A stretch of DNA of 37,099 nt from Candidatus Apopatosoma intestinale (lineage in GTDB: Bacteria; Bacillota; Clostridia; Oscillospirales; CAG-272), in contig DODZ01000028.1 in NCBI GenBank assembly GCA_003524145.1, positions 106,086 through 143,184 of the forward strand, given 5' to 3'. Below are positions 1 through 8,710 of the stretch, piece by piece (within the stretch, counting starts at the first letter, position 1; each line of letters opens with the position of its first letter). Under the pieces are notes generated by a model. It was not told the DNA's origin. It ran no database searches and was given only the letters and a program-made list of their open reading frames with translations. The position numbers and the translations under genes are program-made.

Positions 1-238
1 CGATTCTGCGCATTTTTATCTATTTCCAAATCGGGAATGCTGAAAAAGTGCAGACCGAAAAGGATTATTATACATAATTAAAGTTTTCGCCCGCATGGCT
101 TAGAATTTGCTATTGTGCAAATCAGCCAACGGCAACCAAAAATCTTTGACAAAGCAGACAAAAAAATTGTATTTCGGGGAGAAAATTTCCGATTTGCAAT
201 TTAAATCTTGCAAATTTTATAAATCTTTAATTTTTGTG
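1..238. other. AT-rich intergenic stretch upstream of the phosphate transporter
   Basis: I see no credible coding region or structured RNA here. The stretch is AT-rich and holds one copy (37-61) of a 25-base repeat found again at 36937-36961. The end of whatever gene lies to the left is not visible, so this may be the 3' flank of an upstream unit. Confidence 0.5.
37..61 (+). repeat. 25-base intergenic repeat, copy 1
   Basis: Positions 37-61 and 36937-36961 match at 24 of 25 bases (ATGCT, one variable base, then a shared 19-mer that includes GTGCAGACCG). Such a match is far beyond chance in 37 kb. The function is unknown. A 14-base part of the second copy (GCAGACCGAAAAAG) also occurs at 2063-2076, just after the stop of the DUF47 gene. 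Confidence 0.7.
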
Positions 239-267
239 TTGATTTTAAACGGCGGATATGATAAAAT
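239..267 (+). promoter_or_regulatory. sigma-A promoter of the phosphate transporter operon
   Basis: TTGATT (239-244), a 17-base spacer, and TAAAAT (262-267). It leaves a leader of roughly 60 bases before the ATG at 331. A small TTGCC/GGCAA hairpin (288-302) lies in this leader. No PhoP-box-like repeat was recognised. Confidence 0.7.
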
Positions 268-330
268 AAATCTGCATTAGTTGTTTTTTGCCTTTTCGGC
301 AAGAAAATCTATAAAAAACGGGAACAATTT

Positions 331-1380
331 ATGTCAATAATTGAATTTATAAGTCGGGCGGTGCAAAATCCGATGCTTCTGGTAGCATCGGTTCTGACGC
401 TCGGTGTTATTCTGGTGAACGGATGGACGGATGCGCCGAATGCCATAGCAACCTGCGTTTCGACAAAGGCGATAGGCGTGCGCAAAGCTATCGTGATGGC
501 GGCGGTTTTTAATTTCTTCGGCGTGCTTGTCATGACCTCGCTCAATCATTCCGTTGCCATGACCATATATAATATGGTCGATTTCGGCGGCGATGCGCAT
601 CTCTCGCTCATTGCACTCTGCGCCGCAATGGCGGCTATAGTGATATGGGCGACGGCGGCATGGTATTTCGGCATACCGACAAGCGAGAGTCATGCACTCA
701 TAGCCGGTCTTTCGGGTGCGGCAGTCGCTATTCAGAACAGCTTTTCCGGCATAAACGGCAGGGAATGGATCAAGGTAATCTACGGCATTGTGCTTTCCAC
801 GGTGCTGGGCTTTACGCTCGGCTTTCTTTCCGCAAAGCTGACGGTGCTTCTTTTCCGCGACAAAAACAGACTGAAATCGGAAAAATTTTTCTCGGGCGCA
901 CAAGTCGCGGGTGGAGCGGCAATGGCTTTCATGCACGGTGCGCAGGATGGGCAGAAGTTTATGGCAATATTTCTGCTCGGTGCGGCTTTTTCAAGCGGGC
1001 AGACCGAGGCGTCCTCTTTTAATGTGCCGATATGGCTGATGGTGGTATGCTCGCTCGTGATGGGACTCGGCACCTCTATAGGCGGCTACCGTATAATAAA
1101 ATCAGTCGGCATGGATATGGTGAAACTCAAGCCATATCAGGGCTTTGCGGCAGATCTCTCCGCCACGCTCTGCCTGCTGTTCTCTTCACTTACCGGAATT
1201 CCGGTAAGCACCACGCATACAAAAACGACTTCAATAATGGGCGTTGGTGCGGCGCGGAGAATGAGCAATGTAAACTGGGGTGTCGTCAAGGATCTTGTGC
1301 TGACATGGGTTTGCACGTTCCCCGGATGCGGAATACTCGGATTTCTCATGGCAAAGCTCTTTTTGCTGATATTTGCATGA
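331..1380 (+). CDS. pit: PiT-family inorganic phosphate transporter
   Basis: Low-affinity phosphate permease of the inner membrane, driven by a cation gradient (PiT/SLC20 family; the substrate is inferred from the family). At 349 residues it has the size of the short bacterial PiT proteins. It shows the duplicated signature of the family: an N-terminal copy around residues 31-48 (NGWTDAPNAIATCVSTK) and a C-terminal copy (GIPVSTTHTKTTS) near residue 290. About ten hydrophobic segments alternate with short loops. The ATG at 331 follows a weak GGGAA ribosome site and a good promoter at 239. It is followed 47 bases later by a DUF47/PhoU-like gene, the usual partner of short PiT transporters, which supports the assignment over a sulfate permease. 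Confidence 0.93.
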   Translation: MSIIEFISRAVQNPMLLVASVLTLGVILVNGWTDAPNAIATCVSTKAIGVRKAIVMAAVFNFFGVLVMTSLNHSVAMTIYNMVDFGGDAHLSLIALCAAMAAIVIWATAAWYFGIPTSESHALIAGLSGAAVAIQNSFSGINGREWIKVIYGIVLSTVLGFTLGFLSAKLTVLLFRDKNRLKSEKFFSGAQVAGGAAMAFMHGAQDGQKFMAIFLLGAAFSSGQTEASSFNVPIWLMVVCSLVMGLGTSIGGYRIIKSVGMDMVKLKPYQGFAADLSATLCLLFSSLTGIPVSTTHTKTTSIMGVGAARRMSNVNWGVVKDLVLTWVCTFPGCGILGFLMAKLFLLIFA

Positions 1381-1427
1381 GCGGCAAAGCGTTTTAAAAA
1401 TGAATTCATTCCGAAAAGGAGATAATT

Positions 1428-2048
1428 ATGGCAAAGAACAGAAACGATTATTTTGAGCTTGTGAAAACTCAGGTGAGCTATTGCGTGCAGGCTTCGGTAC
1501 TCCTCGAAGATATACTCGGCAGTTACGCTACCTGCAATCTTGAGGAACAGCGCGAGCATATGCATGATATCGAGCATAAAGCCGACGAAATCCATCACGA
1601 TATCCTTTCGTCGCTTTCCGCGGAGTTTATCACTCCCATAGATCAGGAGGATATTCTGCGGCTCGTGCAGATAATAGATGATGTTACTGATGCACTTGAT
1701 GAGGTGGTGCTGGAATGTCATATGTTCCATATCGCAGAGCTGCCGCAGGGTGTGCATGCTTTCGGTAAGATAGTGAACCGCTGCGTAAAAGCACTCTATG
1801 AGGCGGCAGGCGAGCTGAAAAGCTTCAAGAAGCCCGAAAAGCTCCGCTCGCTTCTCGTGCAGGTGAATACTATCGAGGGCGAAGCCGATGCGGCTTATTC
1901 GGAGGCGATATATAAGCTTTTCGGTGAGGAGACGGACGCGAGAAAGCTGATAGGAGGGAAGGCGGTTTATGACTGCCTCGAAAATTGCTGTGACCTCTGC
2001 GAGCATGCCGCCGATGTTATAGACCAGATAATAATCAAAAATACATGA
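1428..2048 (+). CDS. DUF47/PhoU-like accessory protein of the PiT transporter
   Basis: All-helical cytoplasmic protein of 206 residues in the DUF47 (PhoU_div) family, which is encoded next to PiT permeases and thought to control phosphate uptake. PhoU-like acidic metal-binding patterns are visible: EHKADE near residue 48, DDVTDALDE near 85, and EGEAD near 150. The ATG at 1428 follows a strong GGAGATAA ribosome site. It shares the transcript with pit and ends just before a terminator at 2071. The exact role (pump regulator or assembly partner) is not settled for the family, and nothing in the sequence decides it. Confidence 0.9.
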   Translation: MAKNRNDYFELVKTQVSYCVQASVLLEDILGSYATCNLEEQREHMHDIEHKADEIHHDILSSLSAEFITPIDQEDILRLVQIIDDVTDALDEVVLECHMFHIAELPQGVHAFGKIVNRCVKALYEAAGELKSFKKPEKLRSLLVQVNTIEGEADAAYSEAIYKLFGEETDARKLIGGKAVYDCLENCCDLCEHAADVIDQIIIKNT

Positions 2049-2070
2049 AGGACTGCGAAAGAGCAGACCG

Positions 2071-2098
2071 AAAAAGGCAGGGGACTCCTGCCTTTTTT
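2071..2098 (+). terminator. Rho-independent terminator of the pit operon
   Basis: AAAAAGGCAGG and CCTGCCTTTTTT form a GC-capped hairpin around a short loop, followed by a T run. It starts 22 bases after the DUF47 stop codon. Confidence 0.9.
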
Positions 2099-2160
2099 CA
2101 TAATAATATTTGGCTCTTTGTCAATAGTTCGGGTGAAATAAATCCGAGAAGTAAAGAGAC

Positions 2161-2195
2161 AACAAACAAAGACCGTACCTGCAGGTACGGTCTTT
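2161..2195 (-). terminator. terminator of the DUF3048 lipoprotein gene
   Basis: Read on the minus strand, AAAGACCGTACC, TGCA loop, GGTACGGTCTTT is followed by a T-rich tail (TTTGTTTGTT). It lies about 50 bases beyond the stop of the minus-strand gene and faces the pit terminator. Confidence 0.85.
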
Positions 2196-2243
2196 GCTGC
2201 GGAAATCCGCATTGTTAACTTTTTTAATCGCAGGCTATACTCC

Positions 2244-3545
2244 TCAGCCGAGAACTCTGACGGAAGCAGCATCTGCTTTATTTACGAAGGAGATACAGGT
2301 ATTGCCAGCATTGAGCTTGAGGGGTGTACCGTCTGCATATGTGAGAACGAGAGGCGTTGTTTCGCCGGATTTGCTCCATCTGATCTCGATAGCCTTGCCT
2401 TCGCTTATATACATACCTGTGCCGCTGCCGATAACAACGATATCAGCGAGGTTGGGATCCTCTTTTGTGCCGGTATAGTTTGTAACCTGAGTATTGAGAG
2501 TGATAAGATTTTTGAAGGAGAGCTGTTCGCCTGTCACGGCATCCTTGTGGGCACTGCCGTCCTGATTGCGGTAGTATCTGCCGTTTGTATATGTGTACTC
2601 AACATTTTTGCTTCCCGTTGCTTTTTCGAGAGAGAAGGAAACGATAACTCTGTTTGCTGTCTGTGCATTCGGCATATTTGCGGATGTGCCGTATGTCATG
2701 AAGCTGAGACTTTCGCTCTTTGAGCGGTCTGCACTGAAGCCCTTGACATATGTGCAGAGACCATATTTGAGGGTATCCTTGAAAGCGCTTGATACGAAAA
2801 GCGTATCCCACTGGAGATCCTTGCGAGCGCCGTAATTCTTGATAGTGCCGTACTTTTTGCCGCTTTCAGCCTGAGAGAAGCGAGCCTCATCCTTGGTGTT
2901 TACATATCCGTAGTAAATTTTGCCCTTGGAAGAAATATAACGGCCGTAAAGTCTTTCGGCTATGGAAGCGAAGAGCTCGTTTGTGGAGGGAGAAGCTACT
3001 ATAGCGCCGCTGTGACAAACGAGGATGGCGTCATGGTTGAACGCGCTGAAGATATGATAATCTCTGCCGGAGCGGAGATTGCATATCGGGTTGAGATCGT
3101 CATAATCCGCAATGACAGCCATGAAACGGGTGATACCGGGAGCTACGAGACCCTCATAGAGGATATCGGCCTGAGTAAGACCGGACTGACGGGGATAAGC
3201 GAACTGGATATTGTCAACAATGACAGCTATCGGACGCTTTGCGGAAACATCTTTCTTGCAGGGAAGACCTGTAAGAGGATTTGTATAGTCGCCTGACGGG
3301 GGAACTACGGGTTTTGTGGACGAAGCCGTTGTAGAAGTATCATTTGTAGCGGTTGTTTCGCTGCTTTTTGTTGTTTCAGATGATGATGTGCTGTCTCCGG
3401 ATGTAGGGATGGTCCATACGGGATCCGTGGTGGTCTGGGTCGGATCTGGCTGTTTCTTACCGCAGCCGGATACTAAGCAACCTACTGCCACAAGGGCAAT
3501 AACGAGAGCAAAAACCACGATTAACTGTTTAAATTCTCTTTTCAT
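2244..3545 (-). CDS. yerB: DUF3048 (YerB-like) lipoprotein
   Basis: Predicted extracytoplasmic lipoprotein of 433 residues, function unknown. Residues 1-27 form a signal peptide with a lipobox (VSGC, lipidated Cys28). A Ser/Thr-rich linker runs to about residue 83 and includes runs such as TTTDPVWTIPTSG. The rest matches the two-part DUF3048 fold of Bacillus YerB as I remember it: GLPCKKDVSAKRPIAVIVDN, GLTQADILYEGL, RSGRDYH and GSGTGMYISEGKAIEI are characteristic stretches. It stands alone, with its own near-perfect promoter (3597-3625) and terminator (2161-2195). An imperfect palindrome (GTATCACGAGCGATAC, 3567-3582) sits in its leader and could be a protein-binding site. Confidence 0.88.
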   Translation of the reverse strand: MKREFKQLIVVFALVIALVAVGCLVSGCGKKQPDPTQTTTDPVWTIPTSGDSTSSSETTKSSETTATNDTSTTASSTKPVVPPSGDYTNPLTGLPCKKDVSAKRPIAVIVDNIQFAYPRQSGLTQADILYEGLVAPGITRFMAVIADYDDLNPICNLRSGRDYHIFSAFNHDAILVCHSGAIVASPSTNELFASIAERLYGRYISSKGKIYYGYVNTKDEARFSQAESGKKYGTIKNYGARKDLQWDTLFVSSAFKDTLKYGLCTYVKGFSADRSKSESLSFMTYGTSANMPNAQTANRVIVSFSLEKATGSKNVEYTYTNGRYYRNQDGSAHKDAVTGEQLSFKNLITLNTQVTNYTGTKEDPNLADIVVIGSGTGMYISEGKAIEIRWSKSGETTPLVLTYADGTPLKLNAGNTCISFVNKADAASVRVLG

Positions 3546-3596
3546 TTTTCCAACTCCTGTTTTTTTGTATCACGAGCGATACCTTAATACAATTGT

Positions 3597-3625
3597 ATTA
3601 TACCACTCTTTTGTTCAATTGTCAA
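3597..3625 (-). promoter_or_regulatory. consensus sigma-A promoter of yerB
   Basis: On the minus strand TTGACA (3625-3620), 17-base spacer, TATAAT (3602-3597): both hexamers match consensus exactly, predicting strong constitutive transcription unless repressed. An imperfect palindrome at 3567-3582 lies about 15 bases beyond the -10 element. Confidence 0.9.
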
Positions 3626-3659
3626 ATCTTTTCTTAAAGAAAAGCATAAAATTATTCCG

Positions 3660-4124
3660 TCATTTTTTGTGCGATTTTTTCAATTCCCGCAATTTTACGA
3701 AAAAATCCGATAAAAGACGGGAACATTCTTCCTCCATCAGTCCGCCCGTCACCTCGGGCTTATGATTGTAGCCGACTGCAAGAAGGTCTGTCTTTGTACC
3801 GAGGGAGCCTGCCTTTTCATCCCGCGCACCGAAAAAAACGCGCCTGATGCGGGCATTTATTATCGCGCCCGCACACATCGGGCAGGGCTCGAGCGTGACA
3901 TAAATATCGCATTTATGCAGTCGCCAGCCGCCGAGTGTACGGCAGGCTTCGTCTATTGCCTTGATTTCGGCATGACAAAGCGCATTTTTGTCTGTTTCTC
4001 TCGTATTGCAGCCTCTGCCGACTATCACACCGTCGCATACGACAACGGCACCGACAGGCGTTTCGAGCAGAGCCTCCGCTTTTTTCGCCTCTTTTATCGC
4101 TTCGAGCATAAATTTTTCTTCCAT
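3660..4124 (-). CDS. tadA: tRNA-specific adenosine deaminase TadA
   Basis: Deaminates adenosine-34 to inosine in the anticodon of tRNA-Arg(ACG). It has 154 residues, the usual size. The zinc site of the cytidine-deaminase fold is complete: H51-A-E53 (CHAEIKA), with E53 as proton shuttle, and C81-P-M-C84 (PCPMCAGAI). I place the start at 4124 rather than an in-frame ATG at 4220, because the family begins near MEEKFMLEAI, because AGTGAGG precedes this ATG, and because the earlier start would overlap the upstream gene by 90 bases. The CPBP gene stops 7 bases upstream, so the two are probably translationally coupled. No GC-rich terminator separates it from yerB. Confidence 0.95.
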   Translation of the reverse strand: MEEKFMLEAIKEAKKAEALLETPVGAVVVCDGVIVGRGCNTRETDKNALCHAEIKAIDEACRTLGGWRLHKCDIYVTLEPCPMCAGAIINARIRRVFFGARDEKAGSLGTKTDLLAVGYNHKPEVTGGLMEEECSRLLSDFFVKLRELKKSHKK

Positions 4125-4131
4125 ATGCGCC

Positions 4132-4971
4132 TCACTTGAAAAAAATCTGATGCACCATGGCTGAAATGACATACAGCAAAAGCACGGGAGAGAGCATCTC
4201 CGTTGCACCTGTTTCGGCATCCTGCGCCACTTCTTTTTTCAGTGCACGCAACAGACGCGGCATCGTTATCAGGGTTGCCGCGAGACATACGGCGGCAAAT
4301 GAAAGCGTCACTATATTGCAGGTGCGCACCGTGCAGAAGGTTGAGAGCACACCGGAGGCATAGGCTGTCAGATTGTTGAAAAAATGCACAGCCATAACAA
4401 TGACAAACGAGCCTGTTTTCAGATAGGCGGCTCCGAGAATAAGACCGCAAACGAAGGTGTAAGGAAATTTTTCCGCCGAGAAATGCATCAGCGCAAAGAG
4501 AAGCGCGGAGATTATCATCGCGGCAGACCTGTTGTATACGGCGAGCTTTCCCGCTATCATGCGGCGCATCAGATATTCCTCGAGAAATGCAGGCATGGCT
4601 ATCAGCAGTACTGCGGAAAGAATGCGCTCAAGAAAGGTATCCGGAACAGCCGATGCCTCTGAAGGAAAAATCAGCGAATATGAAAGCCCGAAAAGGAATA
4701 TCGCCGTAAAGCTTGCGACAAAAACCGCAAAATATTCCGAGCCGCAAAATGAGATATGGCACGAATAGTCCTCGAGAGCGAGCTTTTTGCCGCCGAATTT
4801 CATTATGAGTATCGGTATGCCGAGCCGAAGCACAGTAAACAGTATGGAAATGCCTACCTTGAGAGCGCCTTCAAGCCCCGACAGTATAACGGAGCTTGCA
4901 ATGTGGAGAAGCATGTGGCACAGCATTGCTACCGCCGCAAGCGAAGCTGTCGTTTTTGCTTTGTTTTTCAA
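4132..4971 (-). CDS. CPBP-family intramembrane glutamic endopeptidase
   Basis: Polytopic membrane protein of 279 residues in the CAAX-protease/bacteriocin-processing (CPBP, Abi) family. The three catalytic motifs are present: E131-E132 with R136 (EEYLMRR), a helix ending in H163 (FALMHF), and H196 with N200 (HFFNN). The substrate is unknown; relatives process prenylated proteins or peptides, or control membrane-bound regulators. The start is a TTG at 4971 preceded by GGGGAGGTG at ideal spacing; no ATG fits better. Its promoter is at 5001-5029 and it is the first gene of a two-gene unit with tadA. Confidence 0.88.
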   Translation of the reverse strand: MKNKAKTTASLAAVAMLCHMLLHIASSVILSGLEGALKVGISILFTVLRLGIPILIMKFGGKKLALEDYSCHISFCGSEYFAVFVASFTAIFLFGLSYSLIFPSEASAVPDTFLERILSAVLLIAMPAFLEEYLMRRMIAGKLAVYNRSAAMIISALLFALMHFSAEKFPYTFVCGLILGAAYLKTGSFVIVMAVHFFNNLTAYASGVLSTFCTVRTCNIVTLSFAAVCLAATLITMPRLLRALKKEVAQDAETGATEMLSPVLLLYVISAMVHQIFFK

Positions 4972-5000
4972 TTCGCACCTCCCCGACCTTCTTTTCTATA

Positions 5001-5029
5001 ATATTATCATAAAACCGCATTTTTGGCAA
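5001..5029 (-). promoter_or_regulatory. promoter of the CPBP-tadA unit
   Basis: Minus strand TTGCCA (5029-5024), 17-base spacer, TAATAT (5006-5001), 30 bases before the TTG start. It runs back to back with the plus-strand promoter at 5090. Confidence 0.6.
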
Positions 5030-5089
5030 TATGATTTTTAATTTTATTAAAAAAAGCGTAAAAATACAAAAAAATCGGGGCTTTTTGTA

Positions 5090-5118
5090 TTGAAATTCCG
5101 CGCCCGAAACGCTATAAT
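5090..5118 (+). promoter_or_regulatory. sigma-A promoter of the GH94-tdk unit
   Basis: TTGAAA (5090-5095), 17-base spacer, TATAAT (5113-5118), 44 bases before the ATG at 5163. No convincing CcpA cre site or repressor palindrome overlaps it. Confidence 0.85.
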
Positions 5119-5162
5119 AAATATGTTAAACCAAAAAATAATTCCACAGGAGATTTTTTCTT

Positions 5163-7442
5163 ATGAACGGATACAAATGGTACGGACATTTCGAGGGCGA
5201 CGGTTCCACCTTTGTGATAACGGAGCCGGAGACTCCCCGCCACTGGTATAATTATATGTATAATGACGAGTATGTCACCTTCACATCGCAGGTCGGCTTC
5301 GGCGAGGGCTTCGCACAGGACGATATGGGCAGAAGGATACCGCTCCTCTCAAACAGAAACATTTTCATCTGCGAGGGCGGACAATCATGGAGTGCCTTCG
5401 GTCTGCCGATAGGCTACGGCTACACCGATTTTTCCTGCGCTCACAGCAACGGAAGCAGTGTCATCTCCCTTTTATATAATGATGTAAAGAGCGCTGTCCG
5501 CATTTTCGTGCCGAACGAGGGTAAATACGAGATATGGAGTATAACGCTCACAAATAATTCCGATAAAGCGCGCGTCCTGAAGGTTATTTCCTATGCAAAG
5601 ACCGAGCTGGATGATCCTTACAAGCCGCAGGGCTACAATCTCGCATGGGGCGGCTTCAATAAGGCGAAAAACGCCGTTTTCGGCAGGTATTATATGCCTT
5701 TCTACAGCAAGCGCAACCGTCCGGTCTGGGGCTATATGGCTTCCTCCGAGGAGGCAACCGGCTTTGATGCGAGAAGAAATGCTTTCATCGGTCCTTACGG
5801 CGACGAGCAGCATCCCGTCGCTCTGCGCAAGGGAAGCGGTTGTACCGGAAGCGACTGCAATTCCGAGAAGCTCTGCTATGTTCTCGAAAATACGCTGACA
5901 CTCGGCGCGGGCGAGAGCAGAACGGTTCATTATATAGTCGGCGCGGCACTCTCCGAAGATGAATTTTTACGCCCCACTGACGAATCCGTTGCGAGCGAAT
6001 TTGCCTCTATGGAGAAGAAATATGCGCTCCGCCTGCATGATGTCGAGATAGAGACGCCTGTTGAGCATCTCAATTATCTCTACAACGGCTGGCTCCGTTA
6101 TGCCACGGATATGGGCAGCCGTTGGGCACGCGTGCGTCACAACGGATATCGCGATATGACCAGCGACACGGAATGTCTCGCCGCGATAAATCCCACGCTC
6201 GCATGGGAGCGCATGAAGCGCGTGCTTTCCTATCAGTATGAAAACGGTTATGCGCCGAGAACGATAATCGGCGGCAATATCGCAGACAGAAATTTTGCCG
6301 ACAATACCGTATGGATGACCTTTGCCGTTCATACGATAATCCGCGAGCTGGGCAAGCCCGAGCTTCTGCTCGAAGAGGTCAGGTTCAATAACGGCTCGTG
6401 CGGCTCCGTTTACGAGCATATACGTCGCTCCGTGGATTATCTCTACAATTTCCAAGGCTTGTACGGTCTTGTCCGCATATGGGGCGGCGACTGGAATGAC
6501 TGCGTAAACTATGCGGGTCTGGGCGGAAAGGGCGTTTCCGTATGGCTCTCGATAGCATGGGTACGCGCCGCGAAAATGCTCGCGGAAATCGCCGACTGGC
6601 TCGGCAAGAGCGCGGATGCCAAGCTTGCGCGCGAGCGCGCCGCAATCATGGAGCGCCGCATAAACGAATACGGCTGGGACGAAAAGGGCGGCTACTATAT
6701 TTACGCCCGCACCGATGACGATATAAAGATGGGTGCTTCCGACTGCGAGGAGGGCAGAATATTCCTCATTCCTCAGCTCTGGTCTGTTTTCGCCGGCATG
6801 GGCGAGCGAGCCACGGAAGCTATGGATAAGGCGGAGGAGATACTCGAGACGGATCTCGGCATACGCCTTGCTTATCCCGCATATTCTCATCAGTACAGCT
6901 ATATCGGCTCCATGGCGGAAAAGATGCCCGGCGTTCAGGACAACGGCGGTATCTATCTGCATCCCTCCGCATGGAAGCTTGCCGTGGACAGCATCCTCCG
7001 CCGTCCCGACCGCGTGGAGGAGGGCATAAAGAAGATGCTCCCCTCAGATACGGATTATGCAGTAAAATGCGGCGAGCCTTATGCGATGTTCAATTCTTAT
7101 TTCGCGCCGGAAACGGGCTACCGCGCAGGCACGCCCGGTCAGAGCTGGAGAACAGCATCAAGCTCATGGATGCTCAAGAGCATCACGGAGTATGTTTTCG
7201 GTCTGCACGCGGAGCTTAGTGGTCTGCGCATAGATCCCTGCCTGCCGCTCTCATGGAAGAACAGCAAAATAACAAAGGTATTCCGCTCCTGCCGCTATGA
7301 GATAACATTCCTCGGAAACGGAGAGGGGAGCGATGTCCTCGCTATGGAAATAAACGGAAAGCCCGCAAGCTGTGAAAACAATATCATTCCCGCAGTCGCA
7401 GGGGAGACACTCAGGATTACCGTTCATCTCGGAAGGAAATAA
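5163..7442 (+). CDS. GH94-family glycoside phosphorylase
   Basis: Cytoplasmic enzyme of 759 residues that resembles cellobiose/chitobiose/laminaribiose-type phosphorylases, which split beta-linked disaccharides with phosphate to give a sugar 1-phosphate and a free sugar. The N-terminal beta-sandwich covers about residues 1-280 and the (alpha/alpha)6 barrel follows. Barrel motifs seen: RDMTSD near 330, DNTVW near 380, GGDWNDC at 441-447 (the DWND motif carries the family's general-acid Asp), QDNGGIYLHPSAW near 592-604, and GQSWRTASSSWML near 659-671. There is no signal peptide. Phosphorylase rather than hydrolase is inferred from these motifs; the sugar specificity cannot be read. It lies 2 bases ahead of tdk. 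A dedicated transporter is not adjacent; the ABC locus at 24342 is a possible supplier. Confidence 0.85.
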   Translation: MNGYKWYGHFEGDGSTFVITEPETPRHWYNYMYNDEYVTFTSQVGFGEGFAQDDMGRRIPLLSNRNIFICEGGQSWSAFGLPIGYGYTDFSCAHSNGSSVISLLYNDVKSAVRIFVPNEGKYEIWSITLTNNSDKARVLKVISYAKTELDDPYKPQGYNLAWGGFNKAKNAVFGRYYMPFYSKRNRPVWGYMASSEEATGFDARRNAFIGPYGDEQHPVALRKGSGCTGSDCNSEKLCYVLENTLTLGAGESRTVHYIVGAALSEDEFLRPTDESVASEFASMEKKYALRLHDVEIETPVEHLNYLYNGWLRYATDMGSRWARVRHNGYRDMTSDTECLAAINPTLAWERMKRVLSYQYENGYAPRTIIGGNIADRNFADNTVWMTFAVHTIIRELGKPELLLEEVRFNNGSCGSVYEHIRRSVDYLYNFQGLYGLVRIWGGDWNDCVNYAGLGGKGVSVWLSIAWVRAAKMLAEIADWLGKSADAKLARERAAIMERRINEYGWDEKGGYYIYARTDDDIKMGASDCEEGRIFLIPQLWSVFAGMGERATEAMDKAEEILETDLGIRLAYPAYSHQYSYIGSMAEKMPGVQDNGGIYLHPSAWKLAVDSILRRPDRVEEGIKKMLPSDTDYAVKCGEPYAMFNSYFAPETGYRAGTPGQSWRTASSSWMLKSITEYVFGLHAELSGLRIDPCLPLSWKNSKITKVFRSCRYEITFLGNGEGSDVLAMEINGKPASCENNIIPAVAGETLRITVHLGRK

Positions 7443-7444
7443 TC

Positions 7445-8029
7445 ATGGCTAAGCTATATTTCAAATACGGCGCGATGGGTTCATCGAAATCCGCGAATGC
7501 GCTGATAACAAAATTCAATTACGAAGAGCGCGGCATGCGCGTCTGGCTGATAAAGCCCGCTACCGACACACGCGACGGAGAGGGACTTATTGCCTCACGT
7601 ATAGGTCTCTCGGCAAAGGCGGATATCATCTCTCATGAGGAGAGCATAATCGCCCTGCTCGATAAAATGAGCGGGATTGATGTCATAATAACGGACGAAT
7701 GCCAGTTTTTCACTCCGGAACAGATAGACGAGCTGCGCGAGATAGTAAATTTCCGCGATATTCCCGTGCTTTGCTTCGGACTGCGCACAGACTTCATGAC
7801 GCATCTTTTTCCCGGAAGCAGGCGGCTTCTTGAGGTTGCCGATTCGATAACGGAAATAAAAACCATCTGCTCCTGCGGCGCAAAGGCTATAGTCAATGCG
7901 CGAATTGATTCCGAAGGTCATGTGATAACCTCGGGCAGTCAGGTTTTCATAGGCGGAAACGACAGCTATGTCGCCATGTGCCATAAATGCTGGTCGCGAG
8001 CGATAAAAAGCGGCGAAAAGGTAAAATAA
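7445..8029 (+). CDS. tdk: thymidine kinase
   Basis: Phosphorylates thymidine to dTMP with ATP in nucleoside salvage (type II TK fold). It has 194 residues, as usual. The P-loop is GAMGSSKS (9-16), with Ser-Ser where most relatives have Ser-Gly. The DECQFF motif contains the catalytic base E85, and the lasso region shows VFIGGNDSYVAMC. The structural zinc ligands appear as a C-S-C pair near residue 143 and CHKC near 181. The ATG at 7445 follows GGAAGGA that overlaps the end of the GH94 gene, so the two are translated from one message although they have no metabolic link. Confidence 0.95.
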   Translation: MAKLYFKYGAMGSSKSANALITKFNYEERGMRVWLIKPATDTRDGEGLIASRIGLSAKADIISHEESIIALLDKMSGIDVIITDECQFFTPEQIDELREIVNFRDIPVLCFGLRTDFMTHLFPGSRRLLEVADSITEIKTICSCGAKAIVNARIDSEGHVITSGSQVFIGGNDSYVAMCHKCWSRAIKSGEKVK

Positions 8030-8050
8030 CATATCGTGACAACATATCTC

Positions 8051-8073
8051 AAAATGCCGCATCGCGGCATTTT
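8051..8073 (+). terminator. hairpin terminator or attenuator after tdk
   Basis: AAAATGCCGC, loop ATC, GCGGCATTTT forms a 10-bp stem 21 bases after the tdk stop. The T run is part of the stem and no long U tract follows, so partial read-through into the DUF3267 gene is likely. I see no good promoter between this hairpin and 8109. Confidence 0.6.
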
Positions 8074-8108
8074 GCATATTTGCTTATATTTATTCAAGGA
8101 GAAACATC

Positions 8109-8684
8109 ATGAAAAAATCTTATGAAACAGAGCTTCCCGAGGGATATTCGGAGGCATATACGGTCGATGCCAAAAACGGCAGAACCGTAATCATCATGAA
8201 TCTCGCCTGCCTTGCGATAACGGCGGCGATAATCGCCATTGCATGGCTTATCATCAAGCCGAAGAATTACTTTGAAAACTATGACTTTTTGCACAGCATC
8301 ATTTTTATTGCGGCTATGCTTCTGTATATCGTACTGCACGAACTGACACACGGAATCGCATACAAGCTGACAACCGGAAGAAAGCTCACCTTCGGCTTTA
8401 CGCTTTCTGTAGCGTATTGCGGCGTACCGGATATCTATGTCTACAGAAAAGCGGCGATGACAGCGCTCCTTGCACCTTTTTTCGTGTTTATTCCCGTCTT
8501 TCTCATTCCCTCATTTCTCTTTGCAAACGCGTGGGATAAGTTTTATTGCTCTGTGCTTTTCGCCATGCATATTGGCGGATGTGCAGGCGACCTGTATGAC
8601 ACGATATTATATATTTTTAAGTTTCGCTCGCCCGATACGCTGATGCGCGATACGGGACCGAAGCAGACCTTTTACACGAAATAA
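8109..8684 (+). CDS. DUF3267 membrane protein with HExxH metalloprotease motif
   Basis: Integral membrane protein of 191 residues. Hydrophobic segments lie near residues 30-49, 62-80, 105-135 and 150-165. The HELTH motif (H77, E78, H81) at the end of the second segment is the zinc-binding pattern of M50-like intramembrane metalloproteases, and DUF3267 proteins are considered part of that wider group. A second-site Asp could be in VPDIY near residue 116. Substrate and role are unknown. The ATG follows a good AAGGAG site. It follows the tdk hairpin and is probably reached by read-through. Confidence 0.8.
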   Translation: MKKSYETELPEGYSEAYTVDAKNGRTVIIMNLACLAITAAIIAIAWLIIKPKNYFENYDFLHSIIFIAAMLLYIVLHELTHGIAYKLTTGRKLTFGFTLSVAYCGVPDIYVYRKAAMTALLAPFFVFIPVFLIPSFLFANAWDKFYCSVLFAMHIGGCAGDLYDTILYIFKFRSPDTLMRDTGPKQTFYTK

Positions 8685-8710
8685 TAAATATAGGCGTACT
8701 GCAATTGATA

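Noticed and set aside
1137..2006. 289-codon minus-strand frame
   Set aside because: Crosses pit and the DUF47 gene on the opposite strand; no promoter, ribosome site or family match.
5967..6962. 331-codon minus-strand frame
   Set aside because: It lies fully inside the GH94 gene, whose motifs are certain; no ribosome site or family match.
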